Shown here: positions 25,049 through 33,419 of the stretch, piece after piece
How the letters are laid out: every line of letters starts with the position of its first letter
Numbering within the stretch: the stretch's first letter is position 1
The notes under the pieces: model-generated
Seen by the model: only the letters and a program-made list of their open reading frames with translations
What the model was told of the DNA's origin: nothing
The model's database searches: none
Made by a program: the position numbers and the translations under genes
Assembly (NCBI GenBank): GCA_022601195.1
Contig: JAHZIX010000045.1
Location: 1-64,000, forward strand
Source: Deltaproteobacteria bacterium
Lineage (GTDB): Bacteria > Acidobacteriota > Thermoanaerobaculia > Multivoradales > JAHZIX01
Direction: 5' to 3'
DNA length: 64,000 nucleotides

Positions 25049-27235
25049 TTACTCCTGCAGCCGCTTCTCGAGCTTCGGCCAGCGGGCATCCTCGGGGTCC
25101 ATTTGCTTGAGAATCTTCAAACCCAAGCGGGCCGCGTCGGGATTGCCGGCGGCTAGGTAGTCCTCGACTTGCTGAACCCCCTGCTCAATGGCCTCCAATC
25201 GGCGGTGTTTTTGCTCCTGCCGATCGATGGCCTCTACCAAAGAAGCCGCCACGGTGCTCTTGGGCAGAGTGCTACTGACCTCGTGGGCGGTTTCCCGAGC
25301 AGCCTCGAAGTCGCCCCGAGCAAGCTTGTCCTGAACTCGCTCGTTGTACTCTTCGAAGGTCGCCTGCTCTCGAAGACGCTCTTTCTCCGCCTCTACCCGC
25401 TGCCGATAGAAAGTGAGCGCGACTCGCGAGGTACCGAAACCAGCCATTTTCTCCAACAGCTCTTCTGCCTGGGCGATTTGCCCTTCGGCCAACGCGGTGT
25501 CGAACTCACCTCGGAGGGTGGTGATCTCGGTGCTGGCATGGCCGTCCCTTTCGGCCTCCTCAACCTCTTCCGCGAAGGCGTCTGACACTCGGCCTTGGTG
25601 ATCGTTGCGACGTGCCAGGTCGAGCTGCTTACGGGCCGCCTTGAAGTCTTGCCGTTCGAGAGCTTGGCGCCCCACCTCCACCGCTTTCTGAGCCCGTTTC
25701 AGTTGGCCCTCTTCTTGATTCGCGATGCGGACCCAGCTTTCATATTCCTGCTTCTTTGGATGGTTGGGCTGCAACTCCAGGAGAGTGCTGAGGGCGAGGG
25801 CCGCCAGGTTGGTTTTGCCCTGACGCAGATAGTCCTGAAGAATCCGTTCCGATTCCGCAATTTGGTCCGGGCTTGCCTCCGCCAGATCCCCATCACCCTC
25901 GTCGTCCGGCTCCACGACAGCCTCGACCAGGGGCGATGAGACCTCGGCCCGAGGCTGCTCCGGAACCGACTGGAGCGGCGGTTCCTCCTCGGTCGCGGGG
26001 CTCGGCAGCCCTCCTTCCAAACGCAAACGCTCCGAAAGTTTGGACAAACCGGCGGCTCGCGGATTGGTCTGCTGTAACTTCTGTTCGATCTCCTGCGCCT
26101 TGTCGATGTCGCCGATGGCCAGAGCTTCCTCCGCCTGCTCGAACAACTGAGAGGTTTGCCGCATGCGCCGCGCAGCGCGATCGATTTGGGCCAGTAGCTC
26201 GACCCGTTCGGACTGAGAAATTCGGCTCGAGCTCCGAGTGCTCGCTGCGTCTTTTTCAGGGACTTTCCCGGAAGTAGCAATAGTGGCCGCCGGGGATGCC
26301 GTCGGATCCGGGTTGACCGAAGACTCCCGAGGCACCACGGAGATGCGTTGAGTGGTCGCCTGGTTTAGCCCTCGCTCCAGGGGCTCCAAGGCTTCGATGA
26401 ACTCGATGGCATTGGTATACCTTTCCGTTCGATCCCGCCTGAGAGCCCGAAGCACCACACCATTGAGAGCCGGCGAGATCTCGACCCCTGGGGTTCGGCC
26501 GCGCAGCGGCAGAGGATCCTCGGTCAAGCGGCGGAAAATAAACCCAGCGGTGCTGTCGGAATCGAACGGCGGCTTGCCCGTCAACATCTCGTAGAGGACC
26601 AAACCGAAAGAATAGAGATCGGTGCGGGCATCTAACCTCTCTCCTTCTGGCATTTCCGCCTGTTCCGGGGAGCAGTAGCGCAATTTGCCCATGAACATTC
26701 CGGCCTGGCTCACTTCCAGGTTCGGCTCGACGGCTTGCCCTTTGGCCAGCCCCAGATCGATGATCTTCACCTGAGAGCGGCCACGGTTGTCCTGAGTGAT
26801 CATGAGGTTATCGGGACTTACGTCTCGATGGATCACCCCAGCAGCATGAATGGACTCGAGGCCACGAAGCGCCTGGATGGCTACCTGTAGGGCCAATCCC
26901 ATGGGAAAAGGCCCGCGACTCTGGATGAGACGGTGAATGTCTTCGCCTTCGATGTACTCCCAAACCATGTAGAAACTCTCGTCGGGGAGTTTTGCGAAGT
27001 CGTAGAGGATGGCGACGTTCGGGTGCTTAACGTGGGTGGCGAGGCGAGCTTCTCGAAGGAAGCGCGCTTGTGCGGCGGTATCCGCAGCCAGCTCCCGACG
27101 AAGAATCTTGACGACTCGTTTCTGTTGCAGATGCAGGTGGCGCACGAGATAGATCTCTCCCATGCCCCCTCCTTGGAGCTGCTCGAGAATTTCGTACTTG
27201 CCGTCTAGAATCTTGCCGATGCCGCGATCGTCCAA
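25049..27235 (-). CDS. Soluble Ser/Thr protein kinase with long helical C-terminal region
   Basis: 728 residues from TTG 27235, chosen because AGAGGAGG lies five bases upstream. The kinase domain spans about residues 8-280: glycine loop LQGGGMGEIYLV, catalytic Lys43 (VVKILRREL), HRDVSPDN (136-143), DLG (160-162) instead of DFG, and the activation-segment end YCSPEQAEMPEGERLDARTDLYSFGLVLYEMLTGKPPF. There is no obvious transmembrane segment and there are no PASTA repeats. Residues about 350-728 are mainly charged helices with TPR/coiled-coil character (QIDRAARRMRQ, LSTLLELQPNHPKKQEYESW, ALERQDFKAARKQLDLARR), likely for protein contacts. Its substrate is unknown; the adjacent E1 enzyme is one candidate (speculative). 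Confidence 0.92.
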   Translation of the reverse strand: MDDRGIGKILDGKYEILEQLQGGGMGEIYLVRHLHLQQKRVVKILRRELAADTAAQARFLREARLATHVKHPNVAILYDFAKLPDESFYMVWEYIEGEDIHRLIQSRGPFPMGLALQVAIQALRGLESIHAAGVIHRDVSPDNLMITQDNRGRSQVKIIDLGLAKGQAVEPNLEVSQAGMFMGKLRYCSPEQAEMPEGERLDARTDLYSFGLVLYEMLTGKPPFDSDSTAGFIFRRLTEDPLPLRGRTPGVEISPALNGVVLRALRRDRTERYTNAIEFIEALEPLERGLNQATTQRISVVPRESSVNPDPTASPAATIATSGKVPEKDAASTRSSSRISQSERVELLAQIDRAARRMRQTSQLFEQAEEALAIGDIDKAQEIEQKLQQTNPRAAGLSKLSERLRLEGGLPSPATEEEPPLQSVPEQPRAEVSSPLVEAVVEPDDEGDGDLAEASPDQIAESERILQDYLRQGKTNLAALALSTLLELQPNHPKKQEYESWVRIANQEEGQLKRAQKAVEVGRQALERQDFKAARKQLDLARRNDHQGRVSDAFAEEVEEAERDGHASTEITTLRGEFDTALAEGQIAQAEELLEKMAGFGTSRVALTFYRQRVEAEKERLREQATFEEYNERVQDKLARGDFEAARETAHEVSSTLPKSTVAASLVEAIDRQEQKHRRLEAIEQGVQQVEDYLAAGNPDAARLGLKILKQMDPEDARWPKLEKRLQE

Positions 27236-27416
27236 GGGAGCCTCCTCTGAGGAAGTGCCTATTGTACGGTACTGGTCCTGGCAAGGGGCAAGAGACAAAG
27301 AGGAAGCGGCAGATCTTTCGTGGCTGAGCTCCCCCGGACCCACCGTCCGTAGAGCTCAACAGACTCTGCCGAAGGCCCCTCGAATCAAACTCCACTGCTG
27401 GACTCCTAAGCCGGGC

Positions 27417-27462
27417 CATACCCGCCAACGTCCTACGCTTGGAAGGGACGTTGGCGGGTATG
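27417..27462. repeat. Perfect 17-base inverted repeat in a divergent intergenic region
   Basis: The left arm 27417-27433 and right arm 27446-27462 are exact reverse complements with a 12-base loop. It lies between the divergent kinase and blaI-like genes, so a terminator role is unlikely, and no T-run follows. It may be a palindromic repeat element or a regulator site. The rest of 27236-27572 holds the promoter elements listed below. Confidence 0.7.
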
Positions 27463-27481
27463 ACTATTTCCCACCCAGCCC

Positions 27482-27511
27482 TTGACAAAGCTCCCCCACA
27501 TGACCGATAGT
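27482..27511 (+). promoter_or_regulatory. Candidate promoter of the BlaI-like operon
   Basis: TTGACA at 27482-27487 followed after 18 bases by GATAGT (27506-27511), a four-of-six match to the -10 consensus. Confidence 0.4.
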
Positions 27512-27522
27512 CACACTTCTGC

Positions 27523-27532
27523 TACTCGAGTA
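27523..27532. promoter_or_regulatory. Palindrome downstream of the promoter, candidate BlaI operator
   Basis: TACTCGAGTA is a perfect 10-base palindrome, extending imperfectly to 14 bases (GCTACTCGAGTAAC). Its place just after the -10 box suits repression by the dimeric BlaI-type protein encoded 40 bases downstream. Confidence 0.4.
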
Positions 27533-27572
27533 ACAGATCAGCGACTCTCAATACACTTGAGGCGAAACTTCC

Positions 27573-27965
27573 ATGAAACCGAAAAATACGCACTTCCCAG
27601 AGCTTGCCCCTTCAGAGCTAGCGGTCATGAAATCCCTCTGGAAATCCGGACGCTCCAGCGTCCGCGAGGTACACGAAGCCATCTCGCAACGGCAAGGCTG
27701 GGCCTACTCGACCACCAAGACCGTCATGGACCGCATGGTGAAGAAACAATTTTTGCGCAGAGATAATTTTCACGGGGTCTTCCTATATCAGCCGCTTCTT
27801 TCCAAGGCTCAGGGCCTGGCGAGATTGGTGCGCGATTTCGCAGAACGAATCGTCGAGCTAGACCCCGCCCCGGTGGTCGCTCTTTTCTCCCGCAGCGAAG
27901 CCTTGACGGAAAAGGAAATCGAAGAGTTGAGCCAGCTATTGGCCGACGGGGAGGAAAACCCGTGA
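27573..27965 (+). CDS. BlaI/MecI/CopY-family winged-helix repressor
   Basis: 130 residues. The N-terminal winged helix shows the BlaI pattern LAPSELAVMKSLWKSGRSSVREVHEAI and GWAYSTTKTVMDRMVKKQFL; the C-terminal helical dimerisation part is ALFSRSEALTEKEIEELSQLL. These repressors are inactivated by proteolytic cleavage triggered by a membrane M56 metalloprotease (BlaR1 family knowledge). The partner gene overlaps its stop by four bases (GTGA). The target in this organism is probably its own operon and perhaps cell-wall or lactamase genes elsewhere. Confidence 0.92.
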   Translation: MKPKNTHFPELAPSELAVMKSLWKSGRSSVREVHEAISQRQGWAYSTTKTVMDRMVKKQFLRRDNFHGVFLYQPLLSKAQGLARLVRDFAERIVELDPAPVVALFSRSEALTEKEIEELSQLLADGEENP

Positions 27966-29476
27966 GTTCTCTCGAAATCCTGAGCCGAAGTCTTCTCGAA
28001 GGGGCCGGAAAGCAGCTGGCCTACTCAACTCTTCTGGCGGCTCTGGTGTGGATGATCTGCCAACGTCTCGACCTTCGTGCGCCACGACTACAGCTCGGCC
28101 TATGGTCCCTGGTCACTCTCCGCTTGGTCTTGCCACCGGGCTTAGCCTCGCCTTGGAGCCTCCGAGCTCTCTTCGCAGGATGGGCCCCTTTAGATCTCAA
28201 CGTTTCGACCCTCGAGATGGGCGCCGGGGCCCCGGGTCTCAGCTCCGCAGTCTCAGCAGCCCCCTCGACAGCCCCGACGACTCAACTTTGGCCCCTGGTT
28301 CTGTGCTCCTTCTGGGGCATTGGATCTCTTCTGGTGGCCTCCAGGATGTACTCGCGATGGCATCGCTACCGGTCCATCGCTTTCTCCGCTCCCCCCCTTA
28401 TGAGTGAGAATTGGCAAGGCTTATTGCACCGGTGGAGAAGTCGCCTCGGAATTCGCCAGAGCGTCTTGTTGGTTGCCTCGGATGCCTGTTCGGTACCTTT
28501 CACGGTCGGCTGGCTGCGGCCGCGCATCTTCCTTCCCCTGTCGTTGGCACAGACTTGGCCCAAAGAACAGGTGGAAGCCATCGTCGCTCACGAGCTGGCC
28601 CACATCCGCCGCCGTGACAGCCTGTGGATCGGCTTGCACTGCCTGGTTCGCGCCGCGTACTTTTTTCACCCCGCCCTCTGGCTGGCCAATTCCCGCTTGG
28701 ACCAGACTCGTGAACGAGTCTGCGACGAGTTGGTTCTGTCCACCGGAGCGATCCACCCAAGAACCTACGGGGAGTGCCTAGTGGCTATTCTCCGACAGCA
28801 AATTTCCCTTCCCGGTACCACTGGCGCAGTCCCGGTGCCCACCTTTGCCCAAGACAAGAGGAGAATGTCCATGCGTCTACTCGGAATTGTTCATCACCGC
28901 CCTTCGCACCGTAGCCATCGCGCTGCAGCCCTGATCCTCCCCTGGCTCCTAGGCCTTCTCCTTCTGCCCATGGGAAGCATCGAAGCGGAGCGGGGCAATT
29001 CAAAGGAGAGCTCCCTCGACACACTGGCGACCTCTGCAAAGCTGCCTGCCTCCTCTTCCGAAGCGGCACCCCTCCCATGGTCCTCCCCTCTGCCGGGAGC
29101 TCGCATCACCTCGCCCTTTGGCTTTCGCAAGTCCCCGTTGGACAAGAACTCTGAGAGCCACCGGGGAATCGACCTAGTGGGTCCCAAGGGAGCTGAGATC
29201 CTGGCTCCGGCGGACGGCCGAGTAGAGATCGCTACCGAGCTCCTGGAGGGCCACGCAAAACTAGGAACGACCGTCCTCGTGGACCATGGCAACGGCCTCA
29301 AGAGTCGCTATGCCCACCTGGGCTCTCTGCTGGTGAAAGAGCAGCAAACCGTCCGCGCCGGCCAGCCCATTGCCATTCAGGGAAATACCGGTGCCTCTAC
29401 GGGCCCTCATCTGCACTTTGAGGTATGGCGTGACGGCGAGGCTATCGACCCAGCCACGGTGGTGGGGAAATGGTGA
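27962..29476 (+). CDS. BlaR1-like M56 membrane metalloprotease fused to M23 peptidoglycan endopeptidase
   Basis: 504 residues. N-terminal membrane helices lie near residues 19-34, 43-60 and 108-127. The M56 zinc site is AHELAHIRRRD (His210, Glu211, His214) with ERVCDE (Glu256) as the expected third ligand. A last hydrophobic segment (321-337) leads to a linker and a C-terminal M23/LytM domain (about 375-504): SPFGFR, HRGID (His400, Asp404), YAHLG (His452) and GPHLHFEVW (His483, His485). All M23 zinc and catalytic residues appear present. In BlaR1 the C-terminal extracellular part is a penicillin-binding sensor; here a peptidoglycan hydrolase domain takes its place. I infer that wall damage or wall fragments, rather than beta-lactam acylation, may be sensed. 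The GTG start overlaps the blaI-like stop, with GGAGG upstream. Confidence 0.92.
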   Translation: MSSLEILSRSLLEGAGKQLAYSTLLAALVWMICQRLDLRAPRLQLGLWSLVTLRLVLPPGLASPWSLRALFAGWAPLDLNVSTLEMGAGAPGLSSAVSAAPSTAPTTQLWPLVLCSFWGIGSLLVASRMYSRWHRYRSIAFSAPPLMSENWQGLLHRWRSRLGIRQSVLLVASDACSVPFTVGWLRPRIFLPLSLAQTWPKEQVEAIVAHELAHIRRRDSLWIGLHCLVRAAYFFHPALWLANSRLDQTRERVCDELVLSTGAIHPRTYGECLVAILRQQISLPGTTGAVPVPTFAQDKRRMSMRLLGIVHHRPSHRSHRAAALILPWLLGLLLLPMGSIEAERGNSKESSLDTLATSAKLPASSSEAAPLPWSSPLPGARITSPFGFRKSPLDKNSESHRGIDLVGPKGAEILAPADGRVEIATELLEGHAKLGTTVLVDHGNGLKSRYAHLGSLLVKEQQTVRAGQPIAIQGNTGASTGPHLHFEVWRDGEAIDPATVVGKW

Positions 29477-29610
29477 CCTGAAGGCAAGCTCTGAGAGCCG
29501 TCGTGCTGCAGGGAAACTAGTTTCTCGTTCGGTCTGTCGAAACTTAGGCCAGTTGCATCCGGCCTTCACTTCAAACGAACTTCCTCAATATACCCAACGG
29601 AGACATTCCC

Positions 29611-30495
29611 TTGAACAGTAGAGCGCTCTGGCTCGTTCTGATGACCCTCTATCTACTTCAGCCACTGACCGCGCACTCCCAGCAGATATCGCCACCCACT
29701 CAGACCTATCCGAAAGTCCAGCTCAACGATACTGAGGTCCGGGAGATCAAATCCAAGCTCAACGGAGAAAGCTACAGAATCTATACGAAGTTCCCAAGGG
29801 GTTATTCGGTGAGCAAGAAGAGCTACCCCGTGCTCTACGTACTCGACGCGGAGACCAACTTCGGCGGCGTATCGTATATTGTTCAGCGATTGATCAAGGA
29901 TCGGATTATCCCAGAAATTCTCGTGGTCGGAGTCGCTTATGAGGTCGACTACAAGACCTTCTATGCTCTTCGCTCTCGGGATCTCGCGCCGACCAGCGAC
30001 CCCTCGTGCGCCAAACGCAAATATTGTGGCGGAGGCGCAGAGGCATTTAGAAACTTCCTAGAACAGGAGCTCTTCCCCTTCGTAGACAGCAACTATCGCG
30101 CGGAAGACGACAGCCGAGCGCTGTATGGGCATTCCCTCGGAGGGCTGTTCGGCTTCTTCACCCTTCTGAACGCCCCACAGATGTTTGATAGATATCTTCT
30201 GCTGAGCCCCTCTCTTTGGTGGAATGACAAAGTGCTCATTCGCCAGGCGAAGGGAGCGGCCCCGACAAGCCGACCAGCGAAGCTGTACGTCGGGATCGGA
30301 GAGCACGAAAGCAGCCGGCACCACACAGGTCAATCTATGATCGATCACCAGTTGGAAATGGTCCGCATTCTCGAGGGGAAAGACCCCAACCATTTCGAGA
30401 TTCGTTCTGAAGTCTTAGACGATGAAACCCATAGGACGATCTTTGGCCATGCCTTTACCAAGGGCCTGCGATTTATCTACGGGGAAGCAGAGTAA
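29611..30495 (+). CDS. Secreted alpha/beta hydrolase, esterase D/Fes-like
   Basis: 294 residues from TTG 29611 with GGAG upstream. A signal peptide of about 23 residues ends near AHSQQ. The esterase fold shows SYPVLYVLDAETNF, the oxyanion/nucleophile elbow YGHSLGGLFGF (Ser in GHSLG), LLLSPSLWWND and a late His in DDETHRTIFGHAF. This matches the putative esterase family that includes IroE and Fes-type enterobactin esterases and many feruloyl or carboxyl esterases. No siderophore genes are nearby, so the substrate is open. It is convergent with the lipoprotein subtilase gene, 25 bases away. Confidence 0.87.
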   Translation: MNSRALWLVLMTLYLLQPLTAHSQQISPPTQTYPKVQLNDTEVREIKSKLNGESYRIYTKFPRGYSVSKKSYPVLYVLDAETNFGGVSYIVQRLIKDRIIPEILVVGVAYEVDYKTFYALRSRDLAPTSDPSCAKRKYCGGGAEAFRNFLEQELFPFVDSNYRAEDDSRALYGHSLGGLFGFFTLLNAPQMFDRYLLLSPSLWWNDKVLIRQAKGAAPTSRPAKLYVGIGEHESSRHHTGQSMIDHQLEMVRILEGKDPNHFEIRSEVLDDETHRTIFGHAFTKGLRFIYGEAE

Positions 30496-30520
30496 GGTCT
30501 TCGTCGGCCTCCGGCGGGAG

Positions 30521-31837
30521 TCAAAACCCGGCAGCAGCGCGTTCCACTGCCTTCAGAGCATCGACCACAGCATGGCCTGGATTTTCTCCTGCGGTCTCGA
30601 AGAGAAGCTCTTTGAGCGCCATAGGAGTTAACTTCGGCTGCAGTTGCAATACCAGGGCTACCACCCCGGAGACGTGAGCCGCGGCAAACGAGGAACCGGT
30701 AAAAAAGTCATACCCACCTTCCGGGACGGTGGTCAGGACATCTAGCCCAGGAGCTGCCAAGGTCCTTAGAGTCGCGCCCCCTTGCAAAGCCTCCTCCTCA
30801 ACGAAAGCCGGTCCCGCCCCCCCGGTCGCAGAGTGTTCCTGGTCTTCTGAATCGAGGGTGCGGACTGCCAGCACCGCGGGCAGGGACGCCGGAAACGGGT
30901 TCGTTGCCACGTCGTCCACAGCAGCCACGACCACGATGCCTCGTTCGATGCTGCGGCGAATCAACTGGCCAAGAATGGGGTCTTCCGGGCCAGCCAGACT
31001 CAAATTGATCACCTGAGCACCTTGAACAATGGCGAAATCCAAAGCGAGAGCTAGGGTGTAGCTGTTACACACCGCCTGACTGGAGCCGCGGGTCGAAGGC
31101 CAACAAGCTTTGAGCGCCATGATTCCAGCCTCCGGCGCCACTCCGCTAATACCGACTCCATTGCCCGTCGATGCAGCGATCACCCCACTCACTGCCGTCC
31201 CATGGACATCCTGGGTGAAACGAGATTCCTCAGCCCGGACGAAGTTCTTCGCGATCAACACCCGGTCCTGGAGATCTGGATGGGACACATCTACCCCGGT
31301 ATCTATGACGGCGACTCGGATCCCGCGACCGGTGGCCTGACGATGTGCTCGTTCGAGGTGTAGAACTTCGGCGCCCTGCTGCAGGTGGCGGTAGGGGTCC
31401 TCTTGATTCGCAGGAGCAGGGTCCGCTAGGACTCGGAACCACTGCACCTCCTGGACCAAGGAGATCCGAGGGTCTTTCTTCAATTGCTTCACCATGAACG
31501 ACGCAGAAAGTTGCAGGGACTGGAAGACGACACAATGGACTCCCAGAGAGGCCATTTCCCAGCTCACAACGGTGCGCATTCGGTGCCGCCGCTCGAGTTC
31601 GCGAATTTTCTGGGTCAGATCTCTCGAAGAAGCCGTTTCCAGAATGACCATGACCTGACTCGAGGCCGGGTGGTGAGCCACCGCCGCGGAAGGGATTCTT
31701 CCGTCCTCTGGGGCTCCCGGCATAGAAGTACAACCTGGCAGAAAGCCCGCCAGAAGAATCGCCGCGATCCACCAATTGCTGAGCAAGAAAAGAGGCCGAC
31801 GACGAGTGTCGGGCTGAGAAACGTGGCGCTCAATCAT
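30521..31837 (-). CDS. Subtilisin-like (S8) lipoprotein protease linked to the sigma/anti-sigma operon
   Basis: 438 residues. The lipobox is LPGC (Cys36). Residues about 61-137 look like an I9-type propeptide (VMVILET strand, helix, GVHCVVF, helix and RISLVQEVQ). The catalytic domain has Asp179 in VAVIDTGVDVSHPDL, His212 in DVHGTAVSGVI and Ser383 in GSSFAAAHVSG. The oxyanion Asn usually seen as AAGN is replaced by AAVDD, so catalytic efficiency may be reduced or the mechanism altered. The start codon lies four bases after the anti-sigma stop, making it the third gene of the operon. A membrane-anchored protease in this place could act in releasing the sigma factor (inference). Confidence 0.9.
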   Translation of the reverse strand: MIERHVSQPDTRRRPLFLLSNWWIAAILLAGFLPGCTSMPGAPEDGRIPSAAVAHHPASSQVMVILETASSRDLTQKIRELERRHRMRTVVSWEMASLGVHCVVFQSLQLSASFMVKQLKKDPRISLVQEVQWFRVLADPAPANQEDPYRHLQQGAEVLHLERAHRQATGRGIRVAVIDTGVDVSHPDLQDRVLIAKNFVRAEESRFTQDVHGTAVSGVIAASTGNGVGISGVAPEAGIMALKACWPSTRGSSQAVCNSYTLALALDFAIVQGAQVINLSLAGPEDPILGQLIRRSIERGIVVVAAVDDVATNPFPASLPAVLAVRTLDSEDQEHSATGGAGPAFVEEEALQGGATLRTLAAPGLDVLTTVPEGGYDFFTGSSFAAAHVSGVVALVLQLQPKLTPMALKELLFETAGENPGHAVVDALKAVERAAAGF

Positions 31838-31841
31838 CGCA

Positions 31842-32594
31842 TCAGTTCTGGCCTGCCGGAAGTTTGGGAAACACCCATTCGGCGAAGTGAACGTCTCGGC
31901 TCTCTCGCAGCTGCGCTACAGCATCCCTGGTGCCACCGCTCGCAGACCCTTCCGATACGGCCACCGTGTAGACGCCCACGCCGGAGGGGCCTTCTACGAT
32001 GTTGCCCCCGCATCCTCGCACCAACTCTCTCAAGCGCCCTTCTGGGGTCTCCGGATCAAAGATCACTCGGAGTTGGAGACCACTCGCAAGGGTCGGCACT
32101 CCCGGATCTGAGAGGGTTCGAAACTGGCCGGACTCGATTTGCTGACCCAGGTCGGGTTCGGCCTTCGACCCAGAACGAGCCTCAACCCCGGAAAATGCGC
32201 TGGGCAACCCCAAAACGAGAACAGCGAGCACGACCAGAGCAGTGCCTTGGGCAAGCATCAGTCGCCGCCCCCAAACCGGAACGAGCCGCCAAGCCTGTAG
32301 AAAGTTCGACCCGAACCCCGTCCCTTCCGTCGCCAAACCACGAGCCTCCCCGTCGATGCGCGTCATCAGCCGACGAAACGAGGCGGCCGGATCCGGCGCC
32401 GCCTCTTCCTGCACCGCTAGGGCACCCAGCGAGGTCCGCAGCTCCGGCAAGAAGCTCAGCTCGGACCGGCAAGTGGTGCAGACCTTCAGGTGGTCCAATA
32501 AGCTATGCAGTTCTTCTCCCTCGAGGGTGCCGTTGGCCAGCCATGGGAGGGAGTTCCAGGCGGCCTGGTGGTTCAGCTCTTCCTGCTCCGTCAT
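31842..32594 (-). CDS. Anti-sigma factor: zinc-finger N-terminus, one membrane helix, propeptide-like periplasmic domain
   Basis: 250 residues from ATG 32594, which overlaps the sigma gene stop (ATGA). The cytosolic part carries the zf-HC2 zinc motif H35-x3-C39-x2-C42 in DHLKVCTTC, typical of ZAS anti-sigma factors. A membrane helix lies at about 113-135. The periplasmic region (about 174-243) has strand-helix-strand-strand-helix-strand order (LRVIFD, RLRELVRGCGGNIVEG, GVYTVAV, AVAQLRES, VHFAEWVF), which resembles the I9 propeptide of subtilases. That resemblance is my reading of pattern, not a search result. It would hold the sigma factor inactive at the membrane. Confidence 0.85.
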   Translation of the reverse strand: MTEQEELNHQAAWNSLPWLANGTLEGEELHSLLDHLKVCTTCRSELSFLPELRTSLGALAVQEEAAPDPAASFRRLMTRIDGEARGLATEGTGFGSNFLQAWRLVPVWGRRLMLAQGTALVVLAVLVLGLPSAFSGVEARSGSKAEPDLGQQIESGQFRTLSDPGVPTLASGLQLRVIFDPETPEGRLRELVRGCGGNIVEGPSGVGVYTVAVSEGSASGGTRDAVAQLRESRDVHFAEWVFPKLPAGQN

Positions 32595-33190
32595 CCCGAC
32601 GCTCCTTCCCTTTGCCAACTCCCTTCCCGAATCCCCAGATTGCGCAGAATGTCGCGAAGCCGGAGCCGGGCGTGGAACATTCTCGTCTTGACCGTATTGA
32701 CCGGGCAGCCGACGATCTCGGAAATCTCGCGGTAGGAGCAATCTTGAAAATAGGTCAGTTCGACAACCGCTCGATGCTCCGGAGAAAGAGCGCGAAGAGC
32801 CTTGAGAAGCGCTAAACGCAGCTCCCGACGCCAGATATCTCGTCCTGGATCCTCAGCTTCCCGATTGGCGATCTCCTGATCCGAAACCTCTTGCTCCCGA
32901 GGGTCTTTGCGGAGTCGCTTGAGGGCGGAGAAATAGGCGATTCCGAAGATCCAAGTCGAAACTCGGGAACGACCTTGAAACTTCTCCGCGTCTTTCCAAA
33001 CCACATACATAACGTCGTTGATGACCTCTTCGATGAGGTCGGAAGGAAGCAGCTGACGAATCAGGTAGCCATACAGTCGCCGATAGTAGAGGGTGTAGAG
33101 TTCCTCGAAAGCAGCCCTGTCCCGAAGCTGAATGCTCCTCAAGAGGGCAGCTTCTGAAGGGGTTTCCTGCTGGTTCGGTCCGGTTGGCAT
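32591..33190 (-). CDS. ECF (sigma70 group 4) RNA polymerase sigma factor
   Basis: 199 residues from ATG 33190, supported by GAAGG eight bases upstream; a GTG at 33199 is possible. Region 2 shows AFEELYTLYYRRLYGYLIRQLL and VINDVMYVVWKDAEKFQGRSRVSTWIFGIAYFSALKRLR; region 4 shows ALSPEHRAVVELTYFQDCSYREISEIVGCPVNTVKTRMFHARLRLR. No extra C-terminal domain is present. It heads the operon sigma, anti-sigma, lipoprotein subtilase. Divergent to it is the gene set for secreted proteins, a possible regulon. Confidence 0.95.
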   Translation of the reverse strand: MPTGPNQQETPSEAALLRSIQLRDRAAFEELYTLYYRRLYGYLIRQLLPSDLIEEVINDVMYVVWKDAEKFQGRSRVSTWIFGIAYFSALKRLRKDPREQEVSDQEIANREAEDPGRDIWRRELRLALLKALRALSPEHRAVVELTYFQDCSYREISEIVGCPVNTVKTRMFHARLRLRDILRNLGIREGSWQREGASG

Positions 33191-33419
33191 TTCATTCACC
33201 TTCGATCACGATACCTCAGCCCCCTCGCTGAAATTCTCATCGCCGCTGCGCAAAGACATTTCTCAGTCAGTCCCGCTCGGGAGCCCATAGGTTCAATCTC
33301 GGGAGATATTTATCCTCGAGGCTCTTCCATGCTCAACAGCTTTGAACCTCCGACCGCCGACAGGGGTACCTACCAGCAACTGTCTCGAAACCACCCAACC
33401 CATCGGCTCGGAGGAATCC

